A stretch of 13,069 nucleotides of DNA from Clostridia bacterium (lineage in GTDB: Bacteria; Bacillota; Clostridia; Oscillospirales; Acutalibacteraceae). How positions within the stretch are numbered: the stretch's first letter is position 1; each line of letters begins with the position of its first letter. The notes beneath the pieces were generated by a model. The model did not search any database, had not been told where the DNA came from, and was given only the letters and a program-made list of their open reading frames with translations. The translations under genes and the position numbers were made by a program. Below, in pieces: positions 7,028 to 13,069 of the stretch. The stretch lies in the NCBI GenBank assembly GCA_017442445.1, contig JAFRZS010000155.1, forward strand, positions 1 through 13,069, given 5' to 3'.

Positions 7028-7137
7028 GTAAAACGCAAAACGCAAAGTGCAAAACGAATGGTGGGCAAAGCCCACACCCAATTGAATTGCGTCGCAGACC
7101 CGAAATTCTGCATTCTGAACTCTGCATTCTGCATTCA
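7028..7137. repeat. Composite intergenic repeat: GCAAAAC heptamers, hairpin, GCATTCT heptamers
   Basis: Three parts adjoin. Heptamers GTAAAAC, GCAAAAC, GCAAAGT and GCAAAAC start at 7028, 7035, 7042 and 7049. A perfect hairpin GTGGGC-AAA-GCCCAC follows at 7061-7075, trailed by ACCC. A second heptamer series, GCATTCT, GAACTCT, GCATTCT and GCATTCA, starts at 7110, 7117, 7124 and 7131. The right end (GCATTCTGCATTCAGTAA) is identical to that at 8470-8487. No T-tract follows the hairpin, so it is not a convincing terminator. Confidence 0.75.
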
Positions 7138-7196
7138 GTAAAATAAATTTTCGTGTATAAATTTTTCCCAATAGAAGAAAGTAGGACCGTCGTAAA

Positions 7197-8444
7197 ATGA
7201 AGCCTTTAGCTGACAGACTCAGACCACAGAAAATTGAAGATATGGTAGGGCAAAAGCACCTTCTGTCAGAAGGTAAAGCTCTTTATAATATTCTATCCTC
7301 CGGTGAGCTTCCGAATTTGATATTCTACGGGCCGTCGGGGGTTGGAAAGACTACACTTGCGTCCATAATTGCAAAGAAAACCAACCGCCATATTGTAAAA
7401 TTAAACGGCACAACCGCATCAACAGCGGATATAAAAGAAGCAGTAGCAAAGCTTGATACAATGTTAGCGCCTAACGGAATTTTATTGTATCTTGATGAAA
7501 TTCAGTATTTCACAAAAAAGCAGCAGCAGACACTTTTGGAATATGTTGAAACAGGCGCAATAACTTTGATAGCATCAACAACGGAGAATCCGTATTTTTA
7601 TATTTATAACGCACTTTTAAGCCGTTCAACAGTTTTTGAATTTAAACCTGTTGAAGCTGAGGATATTGAAAAAGCGGTCAGAAGAGCATTTGAATTTTTA
7701 GAGAATGAAAGACAGCAGAAAATAGAGCTTGAAGAAAATGTAGTAAAAATTATTGCAAATTCCTCAGGCGGTGATGTAAGAAAAGCAATCAATGCCACAG
7801 AGTTATGTCTTTTAGCATCAGGCGGCAAAAAAATTACAGAAGAAACGGCGAAAGAATTAGGTCAGTCATCATCAATGAAATATGACAAAAACGGTGACGA
7901 GCATTACGATATTTTATCCGCATTCCAAAAATCAATGCGCGGTTCCGATGCCGATGCCGCATTACATTATCTTGCAAGACTTCTGGAGGCAGGAGATTTG
8001 GCATCAGCTACAAGAAGGCTCATGGTCTGCGCGTGCGAGGATGTCGGACTTGCATATCCTCAGATAATTCCGATAGTAAAAGCGGCGGTAGATATCGCAT
8101 TTCAGGTAGGACTGCCCGAAGCAAGAATCCCTTTAGGCGATGCGGTGGTTTTAGTCTGCACTTCACCTAAATCAAATACAGCGCACATCGCACTTGACGA
8201 AGCAATAGAAGATGTAAGAAAATACGGCGCTCTGCCGATACCCCGACAGCTTCAGAATATGCACTTCGACGGCGAAGATAATAACAATAAAGGACAGTTT
8301 TATCTCTATCCCCATTCATTTGAAAACGGCTGGGTAAAACAACAATACCTCCCCGATAAATTAAAAAATAAAGTTTATTACCGCTATGGTGATAACAAAA
8401 ATGAACGCGCGGCGGAAGAATACTGGAAGAAAATTAAAAATTAA
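7197..8444 (+). CDS. rarA: Replication-associated recombination protein RarA (MgsA) AAA+ ATPase
   Basis: RarA/MgsA is a clamp-loader-like AAA+ ATPase acting at stalled or gapped replication forks. The 415 residues match the family. The N-terminus PLADRLRPQKIEDMVGQKHLL is diagnostic. Walker A GPSGVGKT is at 45-52 and Walker B LLYLDEIQ at 96-103. Sensor 1 is STTENPYF and the arginine finger lies in ALLSRSTVF. After the ATPase core come SGGDVRKAINATE (sensor 2 region) and the family's C-terminal oligomerisation domain with GEDNNNKGQFYLYPH near residues 360-375. The Walker B is followed by QYF where many family members have HRF. TAGGA (7182-7186) is 10 bases before ATG. The stop codon lies inside a perfect 34-bp palindrome. 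It stands as a single gene flanked by repeat DNA. Confidence 0.96.
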   Translation: MKPLADRLRPQKIEDMVGQKHLLSEGKALYNILSSGELPNLIFYGPSGVGKTTLASIIAKKTNRHIVKLNGTTASTADIKEAVAKLDTMLAPNGILLYLDEIQYFTKKQQQTLLEYVETGAITLIASTTENPYFYIYNALLSRSTVFEFKPVEAEDIEKAVRRAFEFLENERQQKIELEENVVKIIANSSGGDVRKAINATELCLLASGGKKITEETAKELGQSSSMKYDKNGDEHYDILSAFQKSMRGSDADAALHYLARLLEAGDLASATRRLMVCACEDVGLAYPQIIPIVKAAVDIAFQVGLPEARIPLGDAVVLVCTSPKSNTAHIALDEAIEDVRKYGALPIPRQLQNMHFDGEDNNNKGQFYLYPHSFENGWVKQQYLPDKLKNKVYYRYGDNKNERAAEEYWKKIKN

Positions 8445-8459
8445 TTTTTAATTTTCTTC
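8426..8459. terminator. Perfect 34-bp palindrome spanning the rarA stop, possible bidirectional terminator
   Basis: Positions 8426-8459 equal their own reverse complement at every base, centred between 8442 and 8443 inside the rarA TAA. In RNA this would give a 15-bp A/U-rich stem with a UUAA loop and a U-rich 3' arm. The left arm encodes the last rarA residues, so coding and structure are superposed. The terminator role is inference. The low G+C stem is weak for a classical intrinsic terminator. Confidence 0.55.
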
Positions 8460-8486
8460 AATGCAGAATGCATTCTGCATTCAGTA
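8460..8486. repeat. Perfect 22-bp palindrome made of head-to-head heptamers
   Basis: Positions 8460-8481 form a perfect palindrome abutting the preceding one with no gap. It consists of the heptamer family in both orientations: GCAGAAT (8463-8469) is the complement-side form, followed by GCATTCT (8470-8476) and GCATTCA (8477-8483). The right flank CAGTAA matches the end of the repeat at 7137. Confidence 0.7.
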
Positions 8487-8494
8487 AGAGCTTG

Positions 8495-8523
8495 TTGAAA
8501 CAAACAAAGAAAAAAATTATATA
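8495..8523 (+). promoter_or_regulatory. Candidate promoter of the redox-signalling operon
   Basis: TTGAAA (8495-8500) is followed after 17 bases by TATATA (8518-8523), a weaker -10. The -35 is embedded in a short dyad TTGTT-GA-AACAA (8492-8503) that could be an operator. It lies 30 bases before the start codon of the DRTGG gene and is the only candidate in this gap. Confidence 0.4.
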
Positions 8524-8552
8524 GATTCTATCTAAAAGAAAGGATTTTTAAT

Positions 8553-8906
8553 ATGATTATTAAGGATGTTGCAAAAATTCTTGACGCAGAGGTTCTCTGC
8601 GGTGAGGAGTCACTTGACAGAGAAGTTAAATCTGCCTGCGGAAGTGATATGATGTCTGATGTTCTGGCGTATGTTAAAAATCAGGCTGTATTGCTCACAG
8701 GTCTTGTAAATCCGCAGGTTATCAGAACAGCGGAAATGATGGATATGGAATGCATCGTTTTTGTAAGAGGCAAACGTCCTGACGCGGCTATGATAAATCT
8801 TGCAGAAGACAGAAATATGGCAATCCTCTGCACAAAAATTGATATGTTTACCGCTTGCGGAAAATTGTATGAAAGCGGTTTGAGAAAACAGGAAAGGGAA
8901 GCATAA
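8553..8906 (+). CDS. DRTGG-domain protein
   Basis: The 117-residue protein matches the DRTGG family as recalled: an N-terminal IKDVAKILDAEVLCG segment, SACGSDMMSDVLAY, VLLTGLVNPQVIRTAEM and IVFVRGKRPD. The literal DRTGG motif is not present. Such single-domain proteins commonly sit beside iron-hydrogenase-related and anti-sigma-like genes in Clostridia, and their biochemical role is unknown. The domain also occurs fused to CBS-pair and phosphotransacetylase-type proteins, suggesting ligand binding or regulation. AGAAAGGA (8537-8544) lies 8 bases before ATG. The next gene starts 1 base after the stop, so the two are probably co-translated. No membrane segment is seen, so it should be cytoplasmic. 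Confidence 0.85.
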   Translation: MIIKDVAKILDAEVLCGEESLDREVKSACGSDMMSDVLAYVKNQAVLLTGLVNPQVIRTAEMMDMECIVFVRGKRPDAAMINLAEDRNMAILCTKIDMFTACGKLYESGLRKQEREA

Positions 8907-8907
8907 A

Positions 8908-9330
8908 ATGAGTATTAAACTGCACTTTGATGTTTCGGGTGACGATTTCACAAGAGCAGGTGAAGCTTCAGGTAAAATTAAAAATACTCTTAAGGAATTA
9001 GGCTTCAATCCCGAAACTGTAAGAAACGTAGCTATCGCTATGTACGAGGCTGAAATAAATCTCGTAATCCACGCAGGCGGCGGCGAAATTGATGTTGAAA
9101 TTTCACCCGAAGCCGTAACTGCTGTATTCAAAGACGAAGGTCCCGGTATTGCCGATGTTGAAAAGGCGATGCAGGAAGGTTTTTCAACTGCTCCCGATAA
9201 TGTAAGAAATTTAGGTTTCGGCGCAGGTATGGGACTTCCGAATATAAAGAGATATTCCGACGAAATGGATATTAAATCCACAGTAGGTGTCGGAACGGTT
9301 ATGACAATAAAAGTTCTTAACAAACAGTAA
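8908..9330 (+). CDS. SpoIIAB/RsbW-like GHKL ATP-binding protein (anti-sigma or switch kinase type)
   Basis: This 140-residue protein has only a histidine-kinase-like ATPase domain. The N box is YEAEINLVIHA with Glu47 and Asn51, the G1 box is DEGPGIAD at 76-83, and the glycine-rich lid is GFGAGMGLPNIK at 103-114. This architecture is that of serine kinases and anti-sigma factors such as SpoIIAB, RsbW and RsbT. No partner anti-anti-sigma or sigma factor gene is adjacent, so the target is unknown. It lies between the DRTGG protein and the hydrogenase-like protein, a setting that suggests it transmits a redox signal from the latter. GGAAAGGGA (8891-8899) lies 8 bases before ATG. The start of the next gene lies 14 bases after the stop. 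Confidence 0.88.
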   Translation: MSIKLHFDVSGDDFTRAGEASGKIKNTLKELGFNPETVRNVAIAMYEAEINLVIHAGGGEIDVEISPEAVTAVFKDEGPGIADVEKAMQEGFSTAPDNVRNLGFGAGMGLPNIKRYSDEMDIKSTVGVGTVMTIKVLNKQ

Positions 9331-9344
9331 AAGAGGTGTGCGAT

Positions 9345-10637
9345 ATGGATTTTTTCCATTCAGTACGACTTGACGAAGATAAATGCCGAGGTTGTATCAA
9401 CTGCATCAAAAGATGTCCGACTGAGGCTATAAGAGTAAGAAACGGCAAGGCAAGAATCAGTCCGGAGCTTTGTATTGACTGTGGCGAATGTATAAGAATT
9501 TGTCCGCAGAGGGCAAAGTATGCCCATCGTGACAAGCTTGAAGATTTCGGTCATTTCAAGTATAAAATTGCTCTGCCCGCACCGGCACTCTACGGTCAGT
9601 TCAACAATCTTGACGATACAAATTACATACTCACCGCACTTAAAAAAATCGGCTTTGACGATGTTTATGAGGTTGCGCGCGGTGCTGAAATAGTATCAGA
9701 TGCAACAAGAAAATGGCTTAAAGAAAACGGCAAGGGTAAAACTATAATATCATCAGCCTGTCCCGCGGTAGTACGTCTTATCAGAGTCCGTTATCCGAAG
9801 CTTATACCCAATGTTCTGCCGATGAATCCGCCGATGGTGGAAGCGGCAATTCAGGCAAGAAAAATCGCAAAAGAAAAAACAGGTCTTGAAGATAGTGATA
9901 TAGGTGTATTTTTTATCACACCGTGTCCCGCAAAAATTACGGCAATAAAAAACCCCATTTGTAATGAGGTTTCATATATAAACGGTGCCTTTTCAATAAA
10001 GGATATTTATCCGTCCCTGCTCAAAAAGATGTCAAGGGAAGAAGAACCTGAGGATATCAATAATGCAGGACTCATCGGAGTCGGCTGGGCAAACAGCGGC
10101 GGCGAAGCTGCAGGAGTTTTAAAGGAAAGATACTTAGCGGCTGACGGAATAGAAAACGTCATGCAGGTTCTTGCAGAAATTGAAAACGAAAAGCTTCCCG
10201 ATTTAGAATTTGTAGAGCTCAATGCCTGTCCCGGCGGTTGTGTCGGCGGCCCGTTGACAGTTGAAAATCCCTATGTTGCAAAAGCAAGAATACAAAGGCT
10301 CAGAAAATATCTGCCAGTGTCAAAGAACAGACTTGAAACAGACGAGATACCCGACCACATGATGTGGGAAAAGCCTCTCACAGCAACTCATTCTCTGAAA
10401 CTTGCAGACAACGTCTTTGATGCGATGGAGCTTATGACAAAGGTTTATGAGATACAGGCACTTCTGCCCGGTCTTGACTGCGGCACCTGCGGTGCGCCTT
10501 CGTGTAATGCGATGGCAAAGGATATAGCAAAGGGTAAGGCAGAATTAACAGACTGCATTTTCCGTATGAAACAAGAAATGTCCGATGAAACCGCCGCAGA
10601 AGAACTCATCCCCGCACCGTTCAGGGATGAAGAATAA
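9345..10637 (+). CDS. [FeFe]-hydrogenase-like iron-sulfur protein, sensory (group C) type
   Basis: The start is ATG 9345, 8 bases after AAGAGG (9331-9336), giving 430 residues. A GTG at 9336 overlaps that site and is rejected. Two [4Fe-4S] motifs come first: Cys14/17/20/24 and Cys43/46/49/53. The H-cluster domain follows with SSACP (136-140), TPCPAK (192-197) and ELNACPGGCVGGP (291-303), so all four H-cluster cysteines (139, 194, 295, 299) are kept. Ala138 replaces the proton-relay Cys of catalytic enzymes (TSCCP), and Ala200 replaces the usual Glu of PCxxKxxE. A C-terminal FeS domain has Cys379/382/387/404. This fits group C sensory hydrogenases such as Thermotoga HydS, but no PAS domain follows. 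With the ATPase and DRTGG neighbours it is probably an H2 or redox sensor. Maturases HydEFG are not in the window. Confidence 0.85.
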   Translation: MDFFHSVRLDEDKCRGCINCIKRCPTEAIRVRNGKARISPELCIDCGECIRICPQRAKYAHRDKLEDFGHFKYKIALPAPALYGQFNNLDDTNYILTALKKIGFDDVYEVARGAEIVSDATRKWLKENGKGKTIISSACPAVVRLIRVRYPKLIPNVLPMNPPMVEAAIQARKIAKEKTGLEDSDIGVFFITPCPAKITAIKNPICNEVSYINGAFSIKDIYPSLLKKMSREEEPEDINNAGLIGVGWANSGGEAAGVLKERYLAADGIENVMQVLAEIENEKLPDLEFVELNACPGGCVGGPLTVENPYVAKARIQRLRKYLPVSKNRLETDEIPDHMMWEKPLTATHSLKLADNVFDAMELMTKVYEIQALLPGLDCGTCGAPSCNAMAKDIAKGKAELTDCIFRMKQEMSDETAAEELIPAPFRDEE

Positions 10638-10639
10638 AC

Positions 10640-10665
10640 ACACAGACAGGGGACGGTTCTGTGTC
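10640..10665 (+). repeat. REP-like hairpin, left copy
   Basis: The core reads CAGACAGGGGACGGTTCTG and so on across 10643-10665. ACACAGA (10640-10646) pairs with TCTGTGT (10658-10664) to give a 7-bp stem with an 11-base loop containing GGGGACGG. The core is the exact reverse complement of the right copy at 11467-11489. It could also serve as a weak transcription stop for the hydrogenase-like gene. Confidence 0.85.
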
Positions 10666-10678
10666 TTAAAAGTAAATT

Positions 10679-10687
10679 TGCTATAAA
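10679..10687 (+). promoter_or_regulatory. Possible extended -10 promoter of the transposase
   Basis: TGC-TATAAA (10679-10687) resembles an extended -10 element, 20 bases before the transposase ATG. No good -35 is visible at the correct spacing, so the call is tentative. Confidence 0.35.
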
Positions 10688-10707
10688 TTGTAATAAGGTG
10701 ATATGAG

Positions 10708-11460
10708 ATGCCAAGACAGGCAAGAAGAAAAAGTGAATCAGGTATTTACCATGTGATGTTGCGTGGAGTAAACCAGCAACAAATTTTCAGAGAGAAAGAA
10801 GATTATGAAAAATTTGTTGGGATATTAAAAATTTGTAAGGGAATATGTGAATATAGGTTATATGCCTATTGCCTTATGGGAAATCATGTGCATCTGTTAA
10901 TTCAAGAAACAAACATACCTATTGATCAGATAATGAAGCGTATAACAACGAAGTTTGTCTATTGGTATAATTTGAAATATCAACGAGCAGGTCATTTGTT
11001 TCAAGACAGATTTAAAAGTGAACCTGTAGAAACAGATGAATACTTGTTTACTGTAATAAGATACATTCATCAAAATCCTGTGAAGGCAGGTCTTTGCCGA
11101 AGAATCGATGATTATAAATACAGTAGCTATGAAGATTTTTTCGGCTTCGGTGATTTTGTTGACAGTAAATTTATTTTTGATATGGTATCTAAAGAAGATT
11201 TTAGAAGCTTCAATATTGAGTCAGTTAATGAAAACTGTCTGGATATTGAGGAAAGGCATACATTTAGAGTAACTGATGAACAGGCTCAAAAAATTATTGA
11301 AAAATATTCAAAGTGTAAAATTCCTTCAGATTTTCAAATGTTATCTGAAAAATTAAAAGAAAAATATATAAGAAAATTTTATGATAAAGGTATTTCTATT
11401 CGCCAGATGGTAAGACTGTGCGGCGAACATAAATCAGCAATAGAAAAAATGTTAAAATAA
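10708..11460 (+). CDS. REP-associated tyrosine transposase (RAYT, IS200-like HUH family)
   Basis: This 250-residue protein is a Y1 single-strand transposase related to IS200/IS605 TnpA. The HUH metal-binding motif is NHVHLLI with His60 and His62. The nucleophile is probably Tyr119 in RYIHQNPVKAG. GHLFQDRFKSEPVE (95-108) is the conserved middle block of RAYTs. The C-terminal part (about 180-250) ends in GISIRQMVRLCGEHKSAIEKML, which looks like a helix-turn-helix and may read the repeat DNA. AAGGTG (10695-10700) lies 7 bases before ATG. All core motifs are intact, so it may be active. It is more A+T-rich and uses CAA for Gln more often than its neighbours, which suggests separate ancestry. The family binds and cleaves REP hairpins such as those flanking it. 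Confidence 0.93.
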   Translation: MPRQARRKSESGIYHVMLRGVNQQQIFREKEDYEKFVGILKICKGICEYRLYAYCLMGNHVHLLIQETNIPIDQIMKRITTKFVYWYNLKYQRAGHLFQDRFKSEPVETDEYLFTVIRYIHQNPVKAGLCRRIDDYKYSSYEDFFGFGDFVDSKFIFDMVSKEDFRSFNIESVNENCLDIEERHTFRVTDEQAQKIIEKYSKCKIPSDFQMLSEKLKEKYIRKFYDKGISIRQMVRLCGEHKSAIEKMLK

Positions 11461-11466
11461 ATCCCG

Positions 11467-11489
11467 GACACAGAACCGTCCCCTGTCTG
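11467..11489 (-). repeat. REP-like repeat, right copy 1
   Basis: This 23-bp sequence is the exact reverse complement of the left copy at 10643-10665 (begins GACACAGAACCGTCCCC). It lies 6 bases after the transposase stop. Together the two copies form terminal inverted repeats around the gene. Confidence 0.9.
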
Positions 11490-11498
11490 AAAAACGAA

Positions 11499-11521
11499 GA
11501 CATAGAACCGTCCCCTGTCTG
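11499..11521 (-). repeat. REP-like repeat, right copy 2
   Basis: A second copy in the same orientation as copy 1 lies 32 bases downstream, start to start. It differs only at its fifth base (GACAT for GACAC). The 9-base spacer AAAAACGAA separates the copies. It lies just upstream of the typA ribosome binding site, so it becomes part of the typA leader. Confidence 0.88.
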
Positions 11522-11552
11522 GAGATAAACAAAAAATTTTGAAGGTGAAAAC

Positions 11553-13069
11553 TTGGAACGCAGAAATGACATCAGAAACATCGCAATTATAGCCCACGTT
11601 GACCACGGTAAGACTACCTTGGTTGACGAAATGCTCAAGCAGAGCGGTACATTCCGTTCAAACGAGCAGGTGGCTGACAGAGTTATGGACTCAAACGACC
11701 TTGAAAGAGAAAGAGGAATTACAATTCTTTCAAAGAACACCTCTATTCACTATAAGGATACAAAAATCAATATCGTTGACACACCCGGCCATGCCGATTT
11801 CGGCGGAGAGGTTGAGCGTATTCTCACCATGGTTGACGGTGTTTTGCTTTTGGTTGACGCATTTGAAGGCTGTATGCCTCAGACTCGTTTCGTTCTCAAA
11901 AAAGCATTGGGACTCAAGAAAAAAGTTCTTGTTGTTGTCAACAAAATTGACCGTCCCGGCGCAAGACCTGCAGAGGTTATTGACGAAACTCTTGACTTAT
12001 TCATTGACCTCGGCGCAGACGATGACCAAATAGAATTTCCCGTAGTATATGCTTCGGCAAGAGAGGGATATTCTTCACTTGAACCCGATGTAAGAGAGGG
12101 TGATATGCGCCCGTTACTTGATAAGATTTTGGAAGAAATCGAAGCACCCGAAGGTGAGATTGACGGCCCGCTTCAGATACTTTTCTCAAGCCTTGATTAT
12201 GACGATTATGTCGGAAGAATCGGTGTCGGCAGAGTTGAAAGAGGCTCTGTAAAGAGAGGACAGCAGGTTGTTCTTTGCAAACAGGACGGTTCAACAGAAA
12301 ACGTAAAGGTTTCAAGACTCTATCAGTTTGAGGGACTTCGCAGAGTTGAAGTTGAAGAAGCAAAAATGGGTGACCTTATCTGTGTTTCAGGTATTGAAGG
12401 CATAAGCATCGGTGAAACAGCGTGTGCGCCCGACCACATTGATCCGCTTCCGTTTGTAAAAATTGACGAGCCTACAATTTCTATGAACTTTATCGTAAAC
12501 GACAGTCCGTTTTCAGGCAGAGAAGGTAAGTTTGTTACATCAAGAAATATCCGTGACCGCCTTTTCAAAGAGGTTCAGACAAATGTAAGTATGCGTGTTG
12601 AGGAAACGGATTCAACAGATACCTTCAAAGTATCGGGCAGAGGTGAACTGCATCTTTCAATTCTCATTGAAACAATGAGAAGACAGGGATATGAAATGCA
12701 GGTTTCACGTCCGGAAGTAATTTACAAGACTATTGACGGAGTACTTTGCGAACCGATGGAAACACTTATTATTGAAGTACCCGAGCAATATGTCGGCGCA
12801 GTTATTGAAAAATTAGGCAAGAGAAAAGCGCTTCTTGAAAACATGGGAACAAGAGAATCAGGCTCAACACATCTTGAATTTTCCGTTCCGTCAAGAGGTC
12901 TTATCGGCTACCGTTCAGAGTTCATGACAGATACCAACGGTAACGGTATTATGAATCAGCTTTTTGCAGGTTATGAACCTTACAAGGGAGATATAGAAAC
13001 CAGAGAACGCGGTTCAATCGTTGCACACGAAACAGGTACAACGACAGGCTACGGACTTTTCAATACTCA
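11553..13069 (+). CDS. typA: GTP-binding ribosome-associated protein TypA/BipA (3' end missing)
   Basis: TypA/BipA is a translational GTPase of the EF-G/LepA type that binds the ribosome and supports 50S assembly and stress growth. The frame is open from TTG 11553 to the window edge, about 505 codons of a family near 600, so the C-terminal domain is truncated only by the window. G1 is AHVDHGKT at 14-21, the switch-like RERGITI at 52-58, G3 DTPGH at 76-80 and G4 NKID at 130-133. The TypA-specific segment GRGELHLSILIETMRRQGYE and the late SRGLIGYRSEFMTDT are present. The start is TTG, with AAGGTG (11542-11547) 5 bases upstream. There is no in-frame ATG before the G1 motif. It follows the REP copies directly, so its promoter may lie within or beyond the RAYT unit. 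Confidence 0.97.
   Translation, partial: MERRNDIRNIAIIAHVDHGKTTLVDEMLKQSGTFRSNEQVADRVMDSNDLERERGITILSKNTSIHYKDTKINIVDTPGHADFGGEVERILTMVDGVLLLVDAFEGCMPQTRFVLKKALGLKKKVLVVVNKIDRPGARPAEVIDETLDLFIDLGADDDQIEFPVVYASAREGYSSLEPDVREGDMRPLLDKILEEIEAPEGEIDGPLQILFSSLDYDDYVGRIGVGRVERGSVKRGQQVVLCKQDGSTENVKVSRLYQFEGLRRVEVEEAKMGDLICVSGIEGISIGETACAPDHIDPLPFVKIDEPTISMNFIVNDSPFSGREGKFVTSRNIRDRLFKEVQTNVSMRVEETDSTDTFKVSGRGELHLSILIETMRRQGYEMQVSRPEVIYKTIDGVLCEPMETLIIEVPEQYVGAVIEKLGKRKALLENMGTRESGSTHLEFSVPSRGLIGYRSEFMTDTNGNGIMNQLFAGYEPYKGDIETRERGSIVAHETGTTTGYGLFNT

Larger units (their letters stand above)
10643..11521. mobile_element. RAYT transposase with flanking REP-like inverted repeats
   Basis: A tyrosine transposase gene is bracketed by a 23-bp sequence at 10643-10665 and its perfect reverse complement at 11467-11489. 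A second right copy at 11499-11521 differs by one base. The left edge is 5 bases after the hydrogenase-like stop and the right edge is 31 bases before the typA start, so the unit fills the gap. RAYTs are usually domesticated and linked to REP sequences rather than moving as classic insertion sequences. Confidence 0.8.

Noticed and set aside
8492..8503. Possible Rex redox-repressor site TTGTT..AACAA
   Set aside because: Clostridial Rex operators have the half sites separated by a longer spacer (about TTGTTAA-n4-TTAACAA). Here only two bases separate the arms.
8610..9359. 249-codon open frame on the - strand across the DRTGG and GHKL genes
   Set aside because: It lies entirely opposite two genes with clear family motifs and good ribosome binding sites. 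Its translation is serine- and isoleucine-rich shadow sequence with no recognisable domain.
9948..9972. Terminator-like imperfect hairpin AAACCcCATT / AATGaGGTTT inside the hydrogenase-like gene
   Set aside because: It has a C-A mismatch in mid-stem and no T-tract after it, and it lies within conserved coding sequence.
11467..11521. CRISPR-like direct repeats after the transposase
   Set aside because: There are only two copies with a 9-base spacer and no cas genes. The inverted third copy on the other side of a RAYT identifies them as REP-like sequences.
11599..12033. 144-codon open frame on the + strand inside typA
   Set aside because: It is a shifted-frame shadow. The TypA frame carries all GTPase motifs through the same bases.

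Overview
The window is a bacterial replication-origin locus. It carries dnaA - dnaN - rlbA(yaaA) - recF - remB(yaaB) - gyrB, the conserved Firmicutes order, all on the + strand. Low G+C, frequent AGA arginine codons, strong GGAGG-type ribosome binding sites, a RemB (DUF370) gene and a three-gene redox-signalling cluster with an [FeFe]-hydrogenase-like protein point to an anaerobic clostridium, possibly of the Ruminococcaceae/Oscillospirales. The placement within Clostridia is inference.

Region 1 (1-1815): heptamer repeats, a good vegetative promoter with helically phased TATG decamers around its -35, a structured leader, dnaA, and the dnaA-dnaN gap. That gap looks like oriC: five tandem CTA triplets (the Bacillus subtilis DnaA-trio arrangement) run straight into A/T-only DNA, and an inverted pair of DnaA-box-like motifs lies upstream.

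Region 2 (1816-6522): dnaN, rlbA, recF and remB are packed with overlaps or 1-base gaps. gyrB follows, with a perfect GNRA-type hairpin between its best Shine-Dalgarno and its start codon. gyrA does not follow, unlike in Bacillus.

Region 3 (6523-8552): a small unknown membrane protein and the RarA/MgsA replication-recombination AAA+ ATPase. The intergenic gaps are filled by a family of heptamer-phased repeats and small hairpins. Two perfect palindromes (34 and 22 bp) abut at the end of rarA.

Region 4 (8553-10637): a putative operon of a DRTGG-domain protein, a SpoIIAB/RsbW-like GHKL ATPase, and a group-C-like ('sensory') [FeFe]-hydrogenase-related iron-sulfur protein. The last keeps the four H-cluster cysteines but has Ala where catalytic enzymes have the proton-relay Cys. 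The set looks like a redox or H2 signalling module rather than a bulk hydrogenase.

Region 5 (10638-13069): a REP-associated tyrosine transposase (RAYT) bracketed by perfect 23-bp inverted repeats, with an extra near-identical copy on the right, inserted tightly between the hydrogenase-like gene and typA. typA (TTG start) runs off the window end. No rRNA, tRNA or CRISPR array was seen, and no gene-free stretch exceeds 300 bases.
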